DNA of 8,577 bases, taken from positions 1 to 8,577 of the forward strand of contig CAZQWG010000017.1 in assembly GCA_964596985.1 (NCBI GenBank), written 5' to 3'. Both the position numbers and the translations under genes were made by a program. Source of the stretch: GCA-020345945 sp964596985. Lineage in GTDB: Archaea; Thermoproteota; Bathyarchaeia; RBG-16-48-13; GCA-020345945. The notes beneath the pieces were generated by a model that was not told the origin of the DNA, searched no databases, and saw only the letters and a list, made by a program, of their open reading frames with translations. This document shows, one piece after another, positions 1-6,039 of this stretch (position 1 is its first letter; each line of letters starts with the position of its first letter).

Positions 1-196
1 GGCAGAAGAGGAGACTGGAAGACCGGATACAAGAGAAGACGCTAGTAAAGATCCTCACAATCTTTGCATTCTAGTCGACAACTATTCTCATGCCATGCGT
101 AAGTCTCAATGGGTGGGAAACTGTTTGCAGAATGAGGAGAGATTTGCAATCAGACATTCCGGACTATCCTATGGGGACTAGCTACATAGATGTTGA

Positions 197-463
197 TCTC
201 GGGAACCACCTCACCTACTATCAATTGCAGGTAAGAAAGACGCTTCTAAATACAGATTCGAAGATGCTCTAGCAGTCTGCAGCACAGGATGGGTGGTACC
301 CGCGATATTTCTCATGTGGATTCCTGAAACTCTTATTATCCCGTTCGTCGGTCAATTTTAGCCATTGTGGGTAGAGCTTTTGCGACTGATGGTTTTACCG
401 ACGATGAGGAAGACATCATTGATTTCCATCGGTCTAAGAAAAACCATGATGTGGGATGAATAA
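197..463 (+). pseudogene. Possible remnant of a YIP1-like multi-span membrane protein
   Basis: The frame starting at 197 (after a TGA at 194-196) is open to a TAG at 359-361 and then open again to a TAA at 461-463. The first part reads as a charged segment, GKKDASKYRFEDALAV, followed by a hydrophobic stretch, VVPAIFLMWIPETLIIPF. This 'basic loop, FEDALAV, then a span ending in WIPE' pattern resembles the late part of archaeal YIP1-domain membrane proteins. After the TAG come PLWVELLRLM and ISIGLRKT, which would also suit the end of that domain. There is no start codon with a ribosome-binding site and no earlier membrane spans in this frame, so an intact gene is unlikely. An overlapping tract (about 335-458, another frame) also looks protein-like, which fits frameshift decay but also chance. 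The family call is weak. Confidence 0.28.
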
Positions 464-773
464 GAGACATCTGAACCTGATGTTCTTAATGCGCTTCAAC
501 CTCTGAGTCAACTCGTTCAAAGCAGAAATGGACAAGACCCCGGGTCTTAACGTGCACCTATGGGGTAGAATCTCCCTTCTCAGCTGGTGTACGATGACAG
601 CCTTCTACGACGAGCATTGCTTGAGCCTCCTCAGAATCGTGCACCAGTTTGACTGGTAGCATCTTCTCTGCACCTTGACTTGGTACTGAAGATTCGAAGG
701 CGAGGGCACACAAACGATAACCAAAGAATATCTGAATCGTAGTCGAAATCGATATGTTTACAGCTCAGGATCA

Positions 774-808
774 GCGGTAAACCGCGGGTTCAAACGTGGA
801 TGTGAACC
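774..808. repeat. Two adjacent inverted repeats
   Basis: GCGGT (774-778) and ACCGC (781-785) form a perfect 5-bp inverted repeat with a 2-nt spacer. It is followed directly by GGTTCA (787-792) and TGAACC (803-808), a 6-bp stem with a 10-nt loop. Part of the sequence resembles a tRNA T-loop, but it cannot be fitted to a T-arm. Function is unknown. Confidence 0.4.
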
Positions 809-839
809 TATCCCGGGGCTCTAAGAATGCCTCCAATAT

Positions 840-879
840 TATGGAACACGTAGAAAGGTTATGGAACACGTAGAAAGGC
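840..879. repeat. 20-bp tandem duplication (two copies)
   Basis: A 20-bp unit beginning TATGGAACACG at 840 is repeated immediately at 860. The first 19 bases of the copies are identical, and the last differs (T at 859, C at 879). Because 20 is not a multiple of three, the duplication would shift any reading frame through it. Each copy contains the in-frame words M-E-H-V-E-R, followed by different residues. It looks like a slippage or microduplication event in non-coding or decaying sequence. Confidence 0.85.
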
Positions 880-950
880 AAGTCTACACGTCTAATAGGT
901 CTGCCTACGTTTGAGGTATTCGATTCAGTAAGACTCCGGGCGTTATCTGG

Positions 951-1001
951 CAGAGCATGCTTCCTTGCTCTGATTCGCTGAACTGTTGAAGAAGCGAATC
1001 A
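951..1001. repeat. Pair of back-to-back hairpins upstream of the deacylase gene
   Basis: CAGAGCA (951-957) pairs perfectly with TGCTCTG (966-972) around an 8-nt loop. TGATTCGCT (971-979) pairs perfectly with AGCGAATCA (993-1001), a 9-bp stem with a 13-nt loop. The two stems share positions 971-972, so they abut or compete at their junction. They lie about 90 bp before the start codon at 1090 and upstream of the likely promoter, so they may be the 3' end of an upstream transcript or DNA-level sites rather than a leader element. No run of T follows. Confidence 0.5.
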
Positions 1002-1022
1002 AGTTATCTATCGCCAGTCACC

Positions 1023-1030
1023 AATAATAT
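1023..1030 (+). promoter_or_regulatory. Candidate TATA box for the deacylase gene
   Basis: An A/T-only octamer (AATAATAT) lies about 60 bp before the start codon at 1090. Initiation about 25 bp downstream would give a leader of roughly 35 nt that includes the strong ribosome-binding site. A second T-rich element (CTTTAT, 1055-1060) would put the transcript start inside or after that site and is less likely. Confidence 0.35.
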
Positions 1031-1073
1031 GCGCGCCGATAACCAACCGTTATCCTTTATCAGTCTCTAATCT

Positions 1074-1080
1074 GGGAGGA
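1074..1080 (+). promoter_or_regulatory. Strong ribosome-binding site, deacylase gene
   Basis: GGGAGGA matches the anti-Shine-Dalgarno end of archaeal 16S rRNA and lies 9 nt before the ATG at 1090, which fixes that start. Confidence 0.8.
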
Positions 1081-1089
1081 CACTCTTCG

Positions 1090-2697
1090 ATGTCTAGTCT
1101 GAGGTTGAAGAACGGAAACATTGTGGATGGTACTGGGCGACCTATGTTTCAGGGAGATATAGTAATACAAAGTCGGCGAATAGTAGGTGTTTCGGGATCT
1201 AAAGGTAAACCGGCAGATGAGACGGTCGATGTCTCGGGTCTTGTCGTATCCCCTGGTTTCATCGACATGCATTCGCATTCGGATCTCGCGTTGTTGAAGA
1301 ATCCAAACGCCTTGAGTATGATTCACCAAGGGGTCACCACGGAGGTAATAGGAAACTGCGGGATCTCAGTGGCGCCCGTTGAGGAAGACACAAAGATCCA
1401 GCTGACGAAGTACGCGTCTTCACTCCTAGGAGTTGAGGATCTTCCCATTACCTGGAAGGGCTTCGGAGACTATCTGTCTTGTATCGAGAAGTCTGGAAGC
1501 GCCATAAACGTGGTGCCCCTCGTAGGTCATGGAACAGTAAGGATTGCTGCTATGGGATTCGACGACAGGACACCTTCGGAAGAAGAACTGCGGAGAATGA
1601 AGGAATTGGTCAAGAACTCCATGGAAGAAGGGGCATTCGGTATGTCATCGGGGCTGATATACCCTCCCGGCTGTTATGCTAAGACCATTGAACTCGTTGA
1701 ATTATGCAAGGTGGTTGCGAGCTTCGGTGGGATATACTCCACTCACATCAGGGGAGAAGGAGTAACGCTGTTGGACGCGGTCAAAGAGGCTCTTGATACT
1801 GCAAGAGAAGCCCACGTGTCTCTCGAGATCTCGCATCATAAGGCAGCAGGAGAGCAGGTTTGGGGTCAAGTAGAAACCACGCTCAAGATGATGGATGAAG
1901 CTCGAATGGAAGGAATAGACGTTACGTGTGATAACTATCCTTACACAGCAGGCTGGACGAAGCTGTCTGCTGTACTGCCTGATTGGGTCAAGGTTGGCGG
2001 TGTAGGCGATCTAGTCGAGAGGCTGAAAGACGATGCGGTTCGGAAACGTCTTAGACGAGAACTTGAGGACGGTTTACCTGGATGGTCGAGTTATTTTAAA
2101 GCATCCGGGTGGGATGGGATCATGATCTGCCAGACAAAAGCCAGCCCATCACTTGAAGGAAAGACGATTGCTGAAATCGCCGAAGAGATGGGGGGTGATC
2201 CGTTCGACGTCCTTTTTGATATACTGATTGAGGAAGAGGCTGCTCCCCGGGCAATATACTTCCTTATGAGAGAAGACGACGTCATAGAAGTAATGAGGCA
2301 TCCCCACACCCTGGTCGGGACTGACGGCATCGCTGTATCTCCTTCGGGAGAGCTGGGAAAAGGCAAACCCCACCCAAGATTCTATGGGACGTTTCCGAGG
2401 CTCATAGGGAAGTACGTTAGAGAAAAGAATGTTCTTTCACTGGAAGAAGCAGTGAAGAAGGCGACTTCCCTGCCCGCAAGAAAATTAGGTCTCCGAGGTC
2501 GGGGCAGAGTGGAAGCCGGTGCAGCAGCTGACCTAGTCATTTTCAAATACGAGAAGATCATCGACAAAGCCACCTACCAGGATCCACACCGATTTCCTGA
2601 AGGAATCAAGCATGTCATTGTGAACGGGGAATTCGTGATCCGAGACGGAAAAGAAACCCACAGGTTGCCGGGAGAAGTCCTGAGGAAAACCGCGTGA
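1090..2697 (+). CDS. N-acyl-D-amino-acid deacylase (D-aminoacylase family amidohydrolase)
   Basis: This 535-residue protein is full length for the D-aminoacylase branch of the amidohydrolase superfamily. These zinc enzymes hydrolyse N-acyl-D-amino acids to a carboxylate and the free D-amino acid in the cytoplasm. The order of parts is typical: a small N-terminal beta domain (about 1-55), the metal-binding barrel opening with PGFIDMHSHSDL (His61 and His63), GNCGIS with the bridging Cys90 characteristic of this family, STHIRGEG (His219), EISHHK (His249 or His250), and VGTDGIAVSPSG with catalytic Asp412. A C-terminal beta segment follows, ending in the usual 'AADLVIF...HVIVNGEFVIRDG' signature (about 479-520). 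No signal peptide or membrane span is seen. All expected ligands are present, so it should be active. The exact acyl and amino-acid specificity cannot be read; related proteins include D-glutamate and D-aspartate deacylases. A transporter and an amidase follow on the same strand, which suggests scavenging of amides. Confidence 0.93.
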   Translation: MSSLRLKNGNIVDGTGRPMFQGDIVIQSRRIVGVSGSKGKPADETVDVSGLVVSPGFIDMHSHSDLALLKNPNALSMIHQGVTTEVIGNCGISVAPVEEDTKIQLTKYASSLLGVEDLPITWKGFGDYLSCIEKSGSAINVVPLVGHGTVRIAAMGFDDRTPSEEELRRMKELVKNSMEEGAFGMSSGLIYPPGCYAKTIELVELCKVVASFGGIYSTHIRGEGVTLLDAVKEALDTAREAHVSLEISHHKAAGEQVWGQVETTLKMMDEARMEGIDVTCDNYPYTAGWTKLSAVLPDWVKVGGVGDLVERLKDDAVRKRLRRELEDGLPGWSSYFKASGWDGIMICQTKASPSLEGKTIAEIAEEMGGDPFDVLFDILIEEEAAPRAIYFLMREDDVIEVMRHPHTLVGTDGIAVSPSGELGKGKPHPRFYGTFPRLIGKYVREKNVLSLEEAVKKATSLPARKLGLRGRGRVEAGAAADLVIFKYEKIIDKATYQDPHRFPEGIKHVIVNGEFVIRDGKETHRLPGEVLRKTA

Positions 2698-2856
2698 CAG
2701 AATAGTCAAACTGATAGGGATCAAACGAGGGTGAGAAGGGGGATCGTGCAAGACCGGCGGATCGGTTCCCGCATTTTTCAGCCCTCTAGAAACAATTGTG
2801 GGCGTCTTTAGACTCCGAAATCCCTTCTCAGAAGATACCTTCATCTTCGTACTGGT

Positions 2857-4062
2857 GTGTGTTACTCGATAAACATTAAAAGGAGACCTTGCCCTTTTTC
2901 CGTCTTTCCAGGGAGACCGAGGACTATTTCCGCGAAATCTCGTCGTACGTCGTTGTTTCTTCTTACGCTTTCGGTTGTCTTGTTCAGGCTTGGTTATGCC
3001 ATATACCGTTCGGTGTTCTCGAACTTCGCCGGCGACGAGCTAGGGCTTGGGGCAGAGGCGGTGGGATTCTTAGAGAGCGTTCGTGAGATTCCGGGTCTAC
3101 TCGCCGTCTTGGGTGGGACATTATGCTTCTATGCTGCAGAACACGTATTGGCCGGAGTCTTCCTCTTGATTGCTGGTCTTGGTCTGATAGGCATCTCGCT
3201 CGGAAGCAGTTACTGGTCTCTAGTCCCAGCGATCTTCGTCTTCAGCATTGGATTCCACTTCTACAATCCTCTCTTCAATACGCTATCCCTCAGAGCCGCG
3301 GGCGAAGAGAAAGCAAAGGTTCTGGGGCAGATTGCAGGATTCAGCGCGGTGGGTCGAATCGCGGCTGGGATGCTCGTGTTCTTGATCGTTGACCTCTTAG
3401 GGATTAGAGGTGTACTGGGGGTAGGCGGATTCCTGATCCTGGCTGGAGCGATCCCGATGTTTCTCCTCGACCGTGGTACGGCTTCCTCCAGCCGACCACT
3501 TCGGAGCGACAAGCGGATACATCTGAAAAAGAAGCACTCACTCTACTATGCAATAACCTTCCTCGACTCGGTTAGGCGGAACATCGTAAACATATTCGCC
3601 CCTTTTGCCCTTGTCGTGCTCTTCAATGTTGACGTGAAGTCTATCACGGTACTAACGATCGTGAACCATTTGGCTACGGCGATCACCGCCCCCCAAATCG
3701 GCAAGCTGATTCAGCGGATCGGAAGTCGAAGAAGTCTGATGTTGGACTATTCTGTTACGACACTGATCTTTGCCGGTTCTGCTCTAATCCCGAATCCCTA
3801 TCTCCTTGCCGTGTTCTACTTGGTAGGAAACGTTCTCTTCTTCGGGTTCAGAACGGCTCTCTTTACCTACGTCAGTAGTATCGCCGATCCAGAAGAAGTC
3901 TCGTCTACATTTTTCACCGGATTGACCATGAATCATATTTCCGGTTTCATCGTTCCTACCTTAGGCGGGGTTCTTTGGGCATGTTTTGGGTACCCCGCAA
4001 CCTTTGCCTTCGGCGCAGTCATGACCTTGGTAGCCCTTCTAGTCTCAAGTAGAACCGCATAG
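2857..4062 (+). CDS. Major facilitator superfamily transporter (start uncertain, possible 5' frameshift)
   Basis: This is a roughly 400-residue inner-membrane protein with about 12 hydrophobic segments in two halves. The halves are separated by a basic loop (RPLRSDKRIHLKKKH) near residue 220. Short charged loops such as GEEKAKVLGQ after span 4 and IGKLIQRIGSRRS in the second half are typical of MFS porters. The substrate is not evident; the position between a D-aminoacylase and an amidase suggests an organic solute, by inference only. The listed start is a GTG without a ribosome-binding site, and the first 30 or so residues do not look native. A GGAG at 2882-2885 precedes a TTG at 2889 in another frame, whose product (PFFRLSRETEDYFREIS) reads like a natural N-terminus and would join this frame near 2940 through a one-base shift. 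A TTG at 2953 is another in-frame option, starting just before the first span. Confidence 0.85.
   Translation: MCYSINIKRRPCPFSVFPGRPRTISAKSRRTSLFLLTLSVVLFRLGYAIYRSVFSNFAGDELGLGAEAVGFLESVREIPGLLAVLGGTLCFYAAEHVLAGVFLLIAGLGLIGISLGSSYWSLVPAIFVFSIGFHFYNPLFNTLSLRAAGEEKAKVLGQIAGFSAVGRIAAGMLVFLIVDLLGIRGVLGVGGFLILAGAIPMFLLDRGTASSSRPLRSDKRIHLKKKHSLYYAITFLDSVRRNIVNIFAPFALVVLFNVDVKSITVLTIVNHLATAITAPQIGKLIQRIGSRRSLMLDYSVTTLIFAGSALIPNPYLLAVFYLVGNVLFFGFRTALFTYVSSIADPEEVSSTFFTGLTMNHISGFIVPTLGGVLWACFGYPATFAFGAVMTLVALLVSSRTA
2882..2885 (+). promoter_or_regulatory. Ribosome-binding site at the transporter 5' end
   Basis: GGAG in an AAAAGGAGACC context is the only good ribosome-binding site near the transporter. 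It points to the TTG at 2889 (spacing 3 nt), which lies out of frame with the transporter body. This is the main reason to suspect a frameshift near 2940. Confidence 0.45.
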
Positions 4063-4177
4063 CGATCCCATGGATATTACTGTGCCTGGCGAGTATCCTG
4101 CGAACCTTCCGTCAAGTATGAGCTGGAGCCCACACGACAACGGGAAAAACTTCAAACAGCCGAAGACAACTAGGAAA

Positions 4178-4181
4178 GAGG
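4178..4181 (+). promoter_or_regulatory. Ribosome-binding site that sets the amidase start
   Basis: GAGG lies 8 nt before the ATG at 4190. The upstream in-frame ATG at 4070 has no such site, and the 40 residues it would add do not resemble the family. Confidence 0.6.
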
Positions 4182-4189
4182 AAACAACA

Positions 4190-5104
4190 ATGGTGATCCA
4201 TCGATTCCAACCCGAAATCTATCACACCACCCTGGGTTCCCACAAGCCTGTCCTGAAGATAGCCGATGGTGACACCGTAGCCACAACAACCGTCGACAAC
4301 GCCGGTCGAGACGCGACCGACCAGCAAGTTACACCTAAAGGAAACCCTCAATCTGGCCCATTCTATCTGGAGGGCGCAGAGCCCGGAGACACCCTGGCTG
4401 TTCGCTTCGACAGGCTATGGCCGAATAGACGGGTGGGAAGAAGCTATACCGCGATCGCCCCGAACGTAGTTGACCCAAGATACGTAGCGGAGATGCCTAA
4501 ACGGACCCAAGCAGAGTGGGAGCTGGATCTGGAAACGGGCACAGCTACGTTGGTCAGACCCAAGACAAGACTCGGCCGTCTTACTATCCCCTTCGAGCCG
4601 ATGTTGGGATGCTTCGGCGTGGCCCCCTCGAAGGGTCAAGCCATCTCCTCTCAAACCTCCGCCGAGCACGGAGGAAACATGGATTACAGGGGATTCACCG
4701 CCGGGGTAACCGTCTATCTTCCTGTCTTTGTCCCCGGAGGTCTACTCTTCATGGGAGATGGGCATGTGGTGCAGGGAGCTGGAGAGATAGTGGGCACGGG
4801 CATCGAAGTATCCTTCGACGTGCAATTCACCGTCAGACTTCTAAAGAACAAGAGAATCAACTGGCCTCGGGCAGAGAACAAGGAGTACGTCCTAACCGTG
4901 GGCAACGCACGTCCACTGGACCAAGCCCTCCAACACGCCACCACAGAAATGATACGCTGGCTTCAGGAGGACTTCGGTTTAGACGCGCGAGCCACCCACA
5001 TCCTACTTGGTCAATGCGTCGAATACGAGGTTGGAAACGTCTATGACCCTGCCTACACGATGGTGTGCAAGCTCAAGAAGTCTCGACTGCCCCCTTTGAA
5101 GTAA
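4190..5104 (+). CDS. Acetamidase/formamidase (FmdA/AmdA family)
   Basis: This 304-residue cytoplasmic enzyme is the normal length for archaeal acetamidase/formamidase proteins, which hydrolyse small aliphatic amides (formamide, acetamide) to the carboxylate and ammonia. Family hallmarks appear in order: 'KPVLKIADGDTV' near residue 20, NPQSGPFYLEGAEPGDTLAV at 52-71, 'MLGCFGVAP' at 138-146, 'EHGGNMDYR' at 159-167, and MGDGHVVQGAGE at 188-199, which is close to the classical GDGHAxQGDGE. The C-terminal 'YDPAYTMVCKLKK' is also typical. I chose the ATG at 4190 because of the ribosome-binding site and because homologues begin close to this point. The gene lies 127 bp after the transporter stop, far enough to have its own promoter. 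Released ammonia could feed nitrogen assimilation. Which amide is preferred cannot be read from the sequence. Confidence 0.94.
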   Translation: MVIHRFQPEIYHTTLGSHKPVLKIADGDTVATTTVDNAGRDATDQQVTPKGNPQSGPFYLEGAEPGDTLAVRFDRLWPNRRVGRSYTAIAPNVVDPRYVAEMPKRTQAEWELDLETGTATLVRPKTRLGRLTIPFEPMLGCFGVAPSKGQAISSQTSAEHGGNMDYRGFTAGVTVYLPVFVPGGLLFMGDGHVVQGAGEIVGTGIEVSFDVQFTVRLLKNKRINWPRAENKEYVLTVGNARPLDQALQHATTEMIRWLQEDFGLDARATHILLGQCVEYEVGNVYDPAYTMVCKLKKSRLPPLK

Positions 5105-5112
5105 CTTGCTTA

Positions 5113-5143
5113 CCGTGCGCAGGCAAACAAGCCAGGTGCACGG
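5113..5143 (+). terminator. Hairpin just after the amidase stop
   Basis: CCGTGC (5113-5118) pairs with GCACGG (5138-5143), with an inner GGC/GCC pairing (5122-5124 with 5131-5133). It starts 8 nt after the stop codon. Archaeal termination normally needs a T-rich tract, and none follows, so this may be a 3' untranslated stem that protects the mRNA rather than a terminator. Confidence 0.4.
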
Positions 5144-5341
5144 CCAACCCTTATCGGGTCCTGACGACTCATGGACGCTACGGTTGTAGCCTTTACAAGA
5201 TGTTCTTGAATCTTCTACACTCATCTCTGTAATATCACAGGTATAACCTGCGAGTTTGATGGGCGCCTCATAGGTGAAGGGCATCAATCTGCTTAGAGCT
5301 TTGATTCCCTTGACGATCCTACGTCAGCTGAACAGAAATCC

Positions 5342-5347
5342 TTAAAG
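5342..5347 (+). promoter_or_regulatory. Candidate TATA box for the tRNA gene
   Basis: TTAAAG lies about 31-36 bp before the first tRNA base, with an A-rich, BRE-like GAAAT just upstream (5335-5339). Position and context fit an archaeal tRNA promoter, although the match to a TATA consensus is modest. Confidence 0.45.
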
Positions 5348-5392
5348 TTGTAGAGTCGCTTTCGCTATTTTGCTTGAGCGGGGGTTCCCAAG

Positions 5393-5423
5393 TCCCGGCA
5401 CAGAGATCGGTGTTGGGTGGAAC
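5393..5423 (+). other. tRNA intron 1 (D-loop, about position 15/16)
   Basis: This 31-nt intron is inferred from the leucine tRNA fold. CCCGGCAC (5394-5401) pairs with GTGTTGGG (5410-5417), an 8-bp helix with two G-T pairs around an 8-nt loop. Flanking it are 3-nt bulges AGT (5391-5393) and ACT (5422-5424). The central helix between bulges (5387-5390 with 5418-5421) has three pairs and one C-A mismatch, so it is a relaxed BHB. Cutting after the second base of each bulge leaves a mature D-loop with A14, G15 and G18-G19 in place. Confidence 0.75.
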
Positions 5424-5448
5424 TCAGGTCTAAGGGGCAGGACTGAGG

Positions 5449-5481
5449 ACATTCCAGAAGAGTAACTTCTAGGTGTCAGAC
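5449..5481 (+). other. tRNA intron 2 (canonical, position 37/38)
   Basis: This 33-nt intron has a textbook BHB. The four-base helix CTGA (5443-5446) with TCAG (5476-5479) is flanked by bulges GGA (5447-5449) and ACC (5480-5482), and cuts fall at 5448/5449 and 5481/5482. An inner stem AGAAG/CTTCT (5456-5460 with 5466-5470) closes a short loop. Confidence 0.88.
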
Positions 5482-5529
5482 CTCCTGTGGCGAAGGCCTT
5501 CGTGGGTTCGAATCCCACTCCCCGCACCA

Positions 5530-5827
5530 TATTACTGGGGCGCGTGGTCTGATCATTCTCTGGGCGGCCTTCCGACGGGGCTGCGTTGCATTTCCAGTCG
5601 CCTCCCCGGGAATACCGTAGTTGTACAGTAAGACTTATCAACCCCCTGTGCATATGAGACAGTGCCAGAATGGCAGTACGAGGTGGTACCCGAGCACGCA
5701 CGGCAGTATCGCGATTGATCAACAGTCCATGGTATTCCTCTGACTAGCAGATTCACTCACGAAAGACCACACAGAGACACGGCGACGGGAGGGATTGATC
5801 GCGATGCCAGCCTGCGTGTGGAGCGTC
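5530..5827. other. Intergenic stretch with no recognised feature
   Basis: I see no gene with a credible start or family signature on either strand. Minus-strand open frames here are antisense to the tRNA or lack ribosome-binding sites. The words ATTGATC and CGCGAT occur near each other twice (around 5708-5719 and 5793-5804), without clear meaning. Confidence 0.5.
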
Positions 5828-5962
5828 ATGCATAGGAGCCCGGGGGACATGGAAGAGATTGGTCAGATCATCCCCATCGTCTTCACCGTTCTCGTGGTTT
5901 TCATACCGAGTTATGTCTTACATGTAAGACGGGCCCGAAAAGACGAGCTCAAACGGATTTGA
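5828..5962 (+). CDS. Small single-span membrane protein (44 residues)
   Basis: The frame encodes a short acidic N-terminus (MHRSPGDMEEIGQ), one uninterrupted hydrophobic segment (about residues 14-33, IIPIVFTVLVVFIPSYVLHV), then a strongly basic tail (RRARKDELKRI). By the positive-inside rule this is a single-span protein with a cytoplasmic C-terminus. GGAG (5820-5823) lies 4 nt before the ATG at 5828. The ATG at 5849 (37 residues) has a G-run only 2 nt upstream, and an earlier in-frame ATG at 5804 would give 52 residues. I recognise no family. The layout is that of small accessory or assembly proteins of membrane complexes, but its neighbours are a tRNA and a DUF362 gene in the opposite direction, so no partner is indicated. 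Confidence 0.45.
   Translation: MHRSPGDMEEIGQIIPIVFTVLVVFIPSYVLHVRRARKDELKRI
5915..5930. repeat. 16-bp perfect palindrome
   Basis: GTCTTACATGTAAGAC is a perfect palindrome with no spacer. It lies inside the small membrane-protein frame, covering the end of its hydrophobic segment, so it could be a coding coincidence. The half-site word GTAAGAC also occurs near 5627-5633. A dimeric regulator could bind such a site, but nothing else supports that. Confidence 0.9.
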
Positions 5963-6039
5963 CGCGATAACTGTCAATGTCAGACCGTGCGCCTTATCCC
6001 ACGACTAATATCTTCCTAAGGTGTTCTATTGCATCGGGT

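Larger units (their letters stand above)
464..1020. other. Gene-poor stretch without an intact coding region
   Basis: No convincing gene is visible on either strand. Short open tracts occur, for example on the minus strand at 558-662 (34 codons from ATG), but none has family signatures. What it does contain is a short palindrome around 534-548, a 20-bp tandem duplication at 840-879, and several hairpins between 774 and 1001. The stretch may be the 3' remains of decayed genes followed by the upstream region of the deacylase gene. Confidence 0.5.
5378..5529 (+). tRNA. tRNA-Leu (anticodon GAG) with two introns and encoded CCA
   Basis: Exons are 5378-5392, 5424-5448 and 5482-5526, followed by an encoded CCA (5527-5529). 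The spliced product is 85 nt before CCA. Acceptor stem GCGGGGG (5378-5384) pairs with TCCCCGC (5519-5525). The D-stem is CCC (5387-5389) with GGG (5434-5436), and the G18-G19 pair is at 5427-5428. Anticodon stem CAGGA (5438-5442) pairs with TCCTG (5483-5487). The anticodon is GAG (5445-5447). A long variable arm (5488-5501) marks a class II leucine tRNA. The T-arm is GTGGG-TTCGAAT-CCCAC (5502-5518). The discriminator is A5526. One intron sits at the canonical site after position 37; the other sits in the D-loop. The intron-splicing endonuclease must act twice to make the functional tRNA, which decodes CUC/CUU. Confidence 0.95.

Noticed and set aside
90..272. 60-codon plus-strand frame near the left edge
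   Set aside because: It has no good ribosome-binding site and overlaps other equally plausible tracts in other frames. It is treated as part of a possible decayed gene.
558..662. Minus-strand frame of 34 codons reading MLPVKLVHDSEEAQAMLV
   Set aside because: The text looks protein-like and the frame is open further upstream, but frames of this length are common by chance and there is no family signature or clear promoter.
784..800. Possible tRNA T-arm with GGGTTCAAAC
   Set aside because: With TTCAAAC as the T-loop, the flanking stems do not pair, and no acceptor or anticodon arm is found nearby.
2533..2844. Minus-strand frame of 103 codons over the deacylase end and following gap
   Set aside because: Mostly antisense to the conserved C-terminal segment of the deacylase; no family signature.
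4070..4189. Upstream ATG that would extend the amidase by 40 residues
   Set aside because: It has no ribosome-binding site, the added sequence is unlike the family N-terminus, and the ATG at 4190 has a site at the right distance.
5003..5287. Minus-strand frame of 94 codons across the amidase end
   Set aside because: Much of it is antisense to the conserved C-terminus of the amidase and the rest has no signature or ribosome-binding site.
5342..5722. Minus-strand open frame of 126 codons containing GVGFEPTKAFATG
   Set aside because: It is antisense to the tRNA-Leu gene. Peptides of the form 'GFEPTKAFA' are a well-known artefact of translating the opposite strand of leucine tRNA genes.
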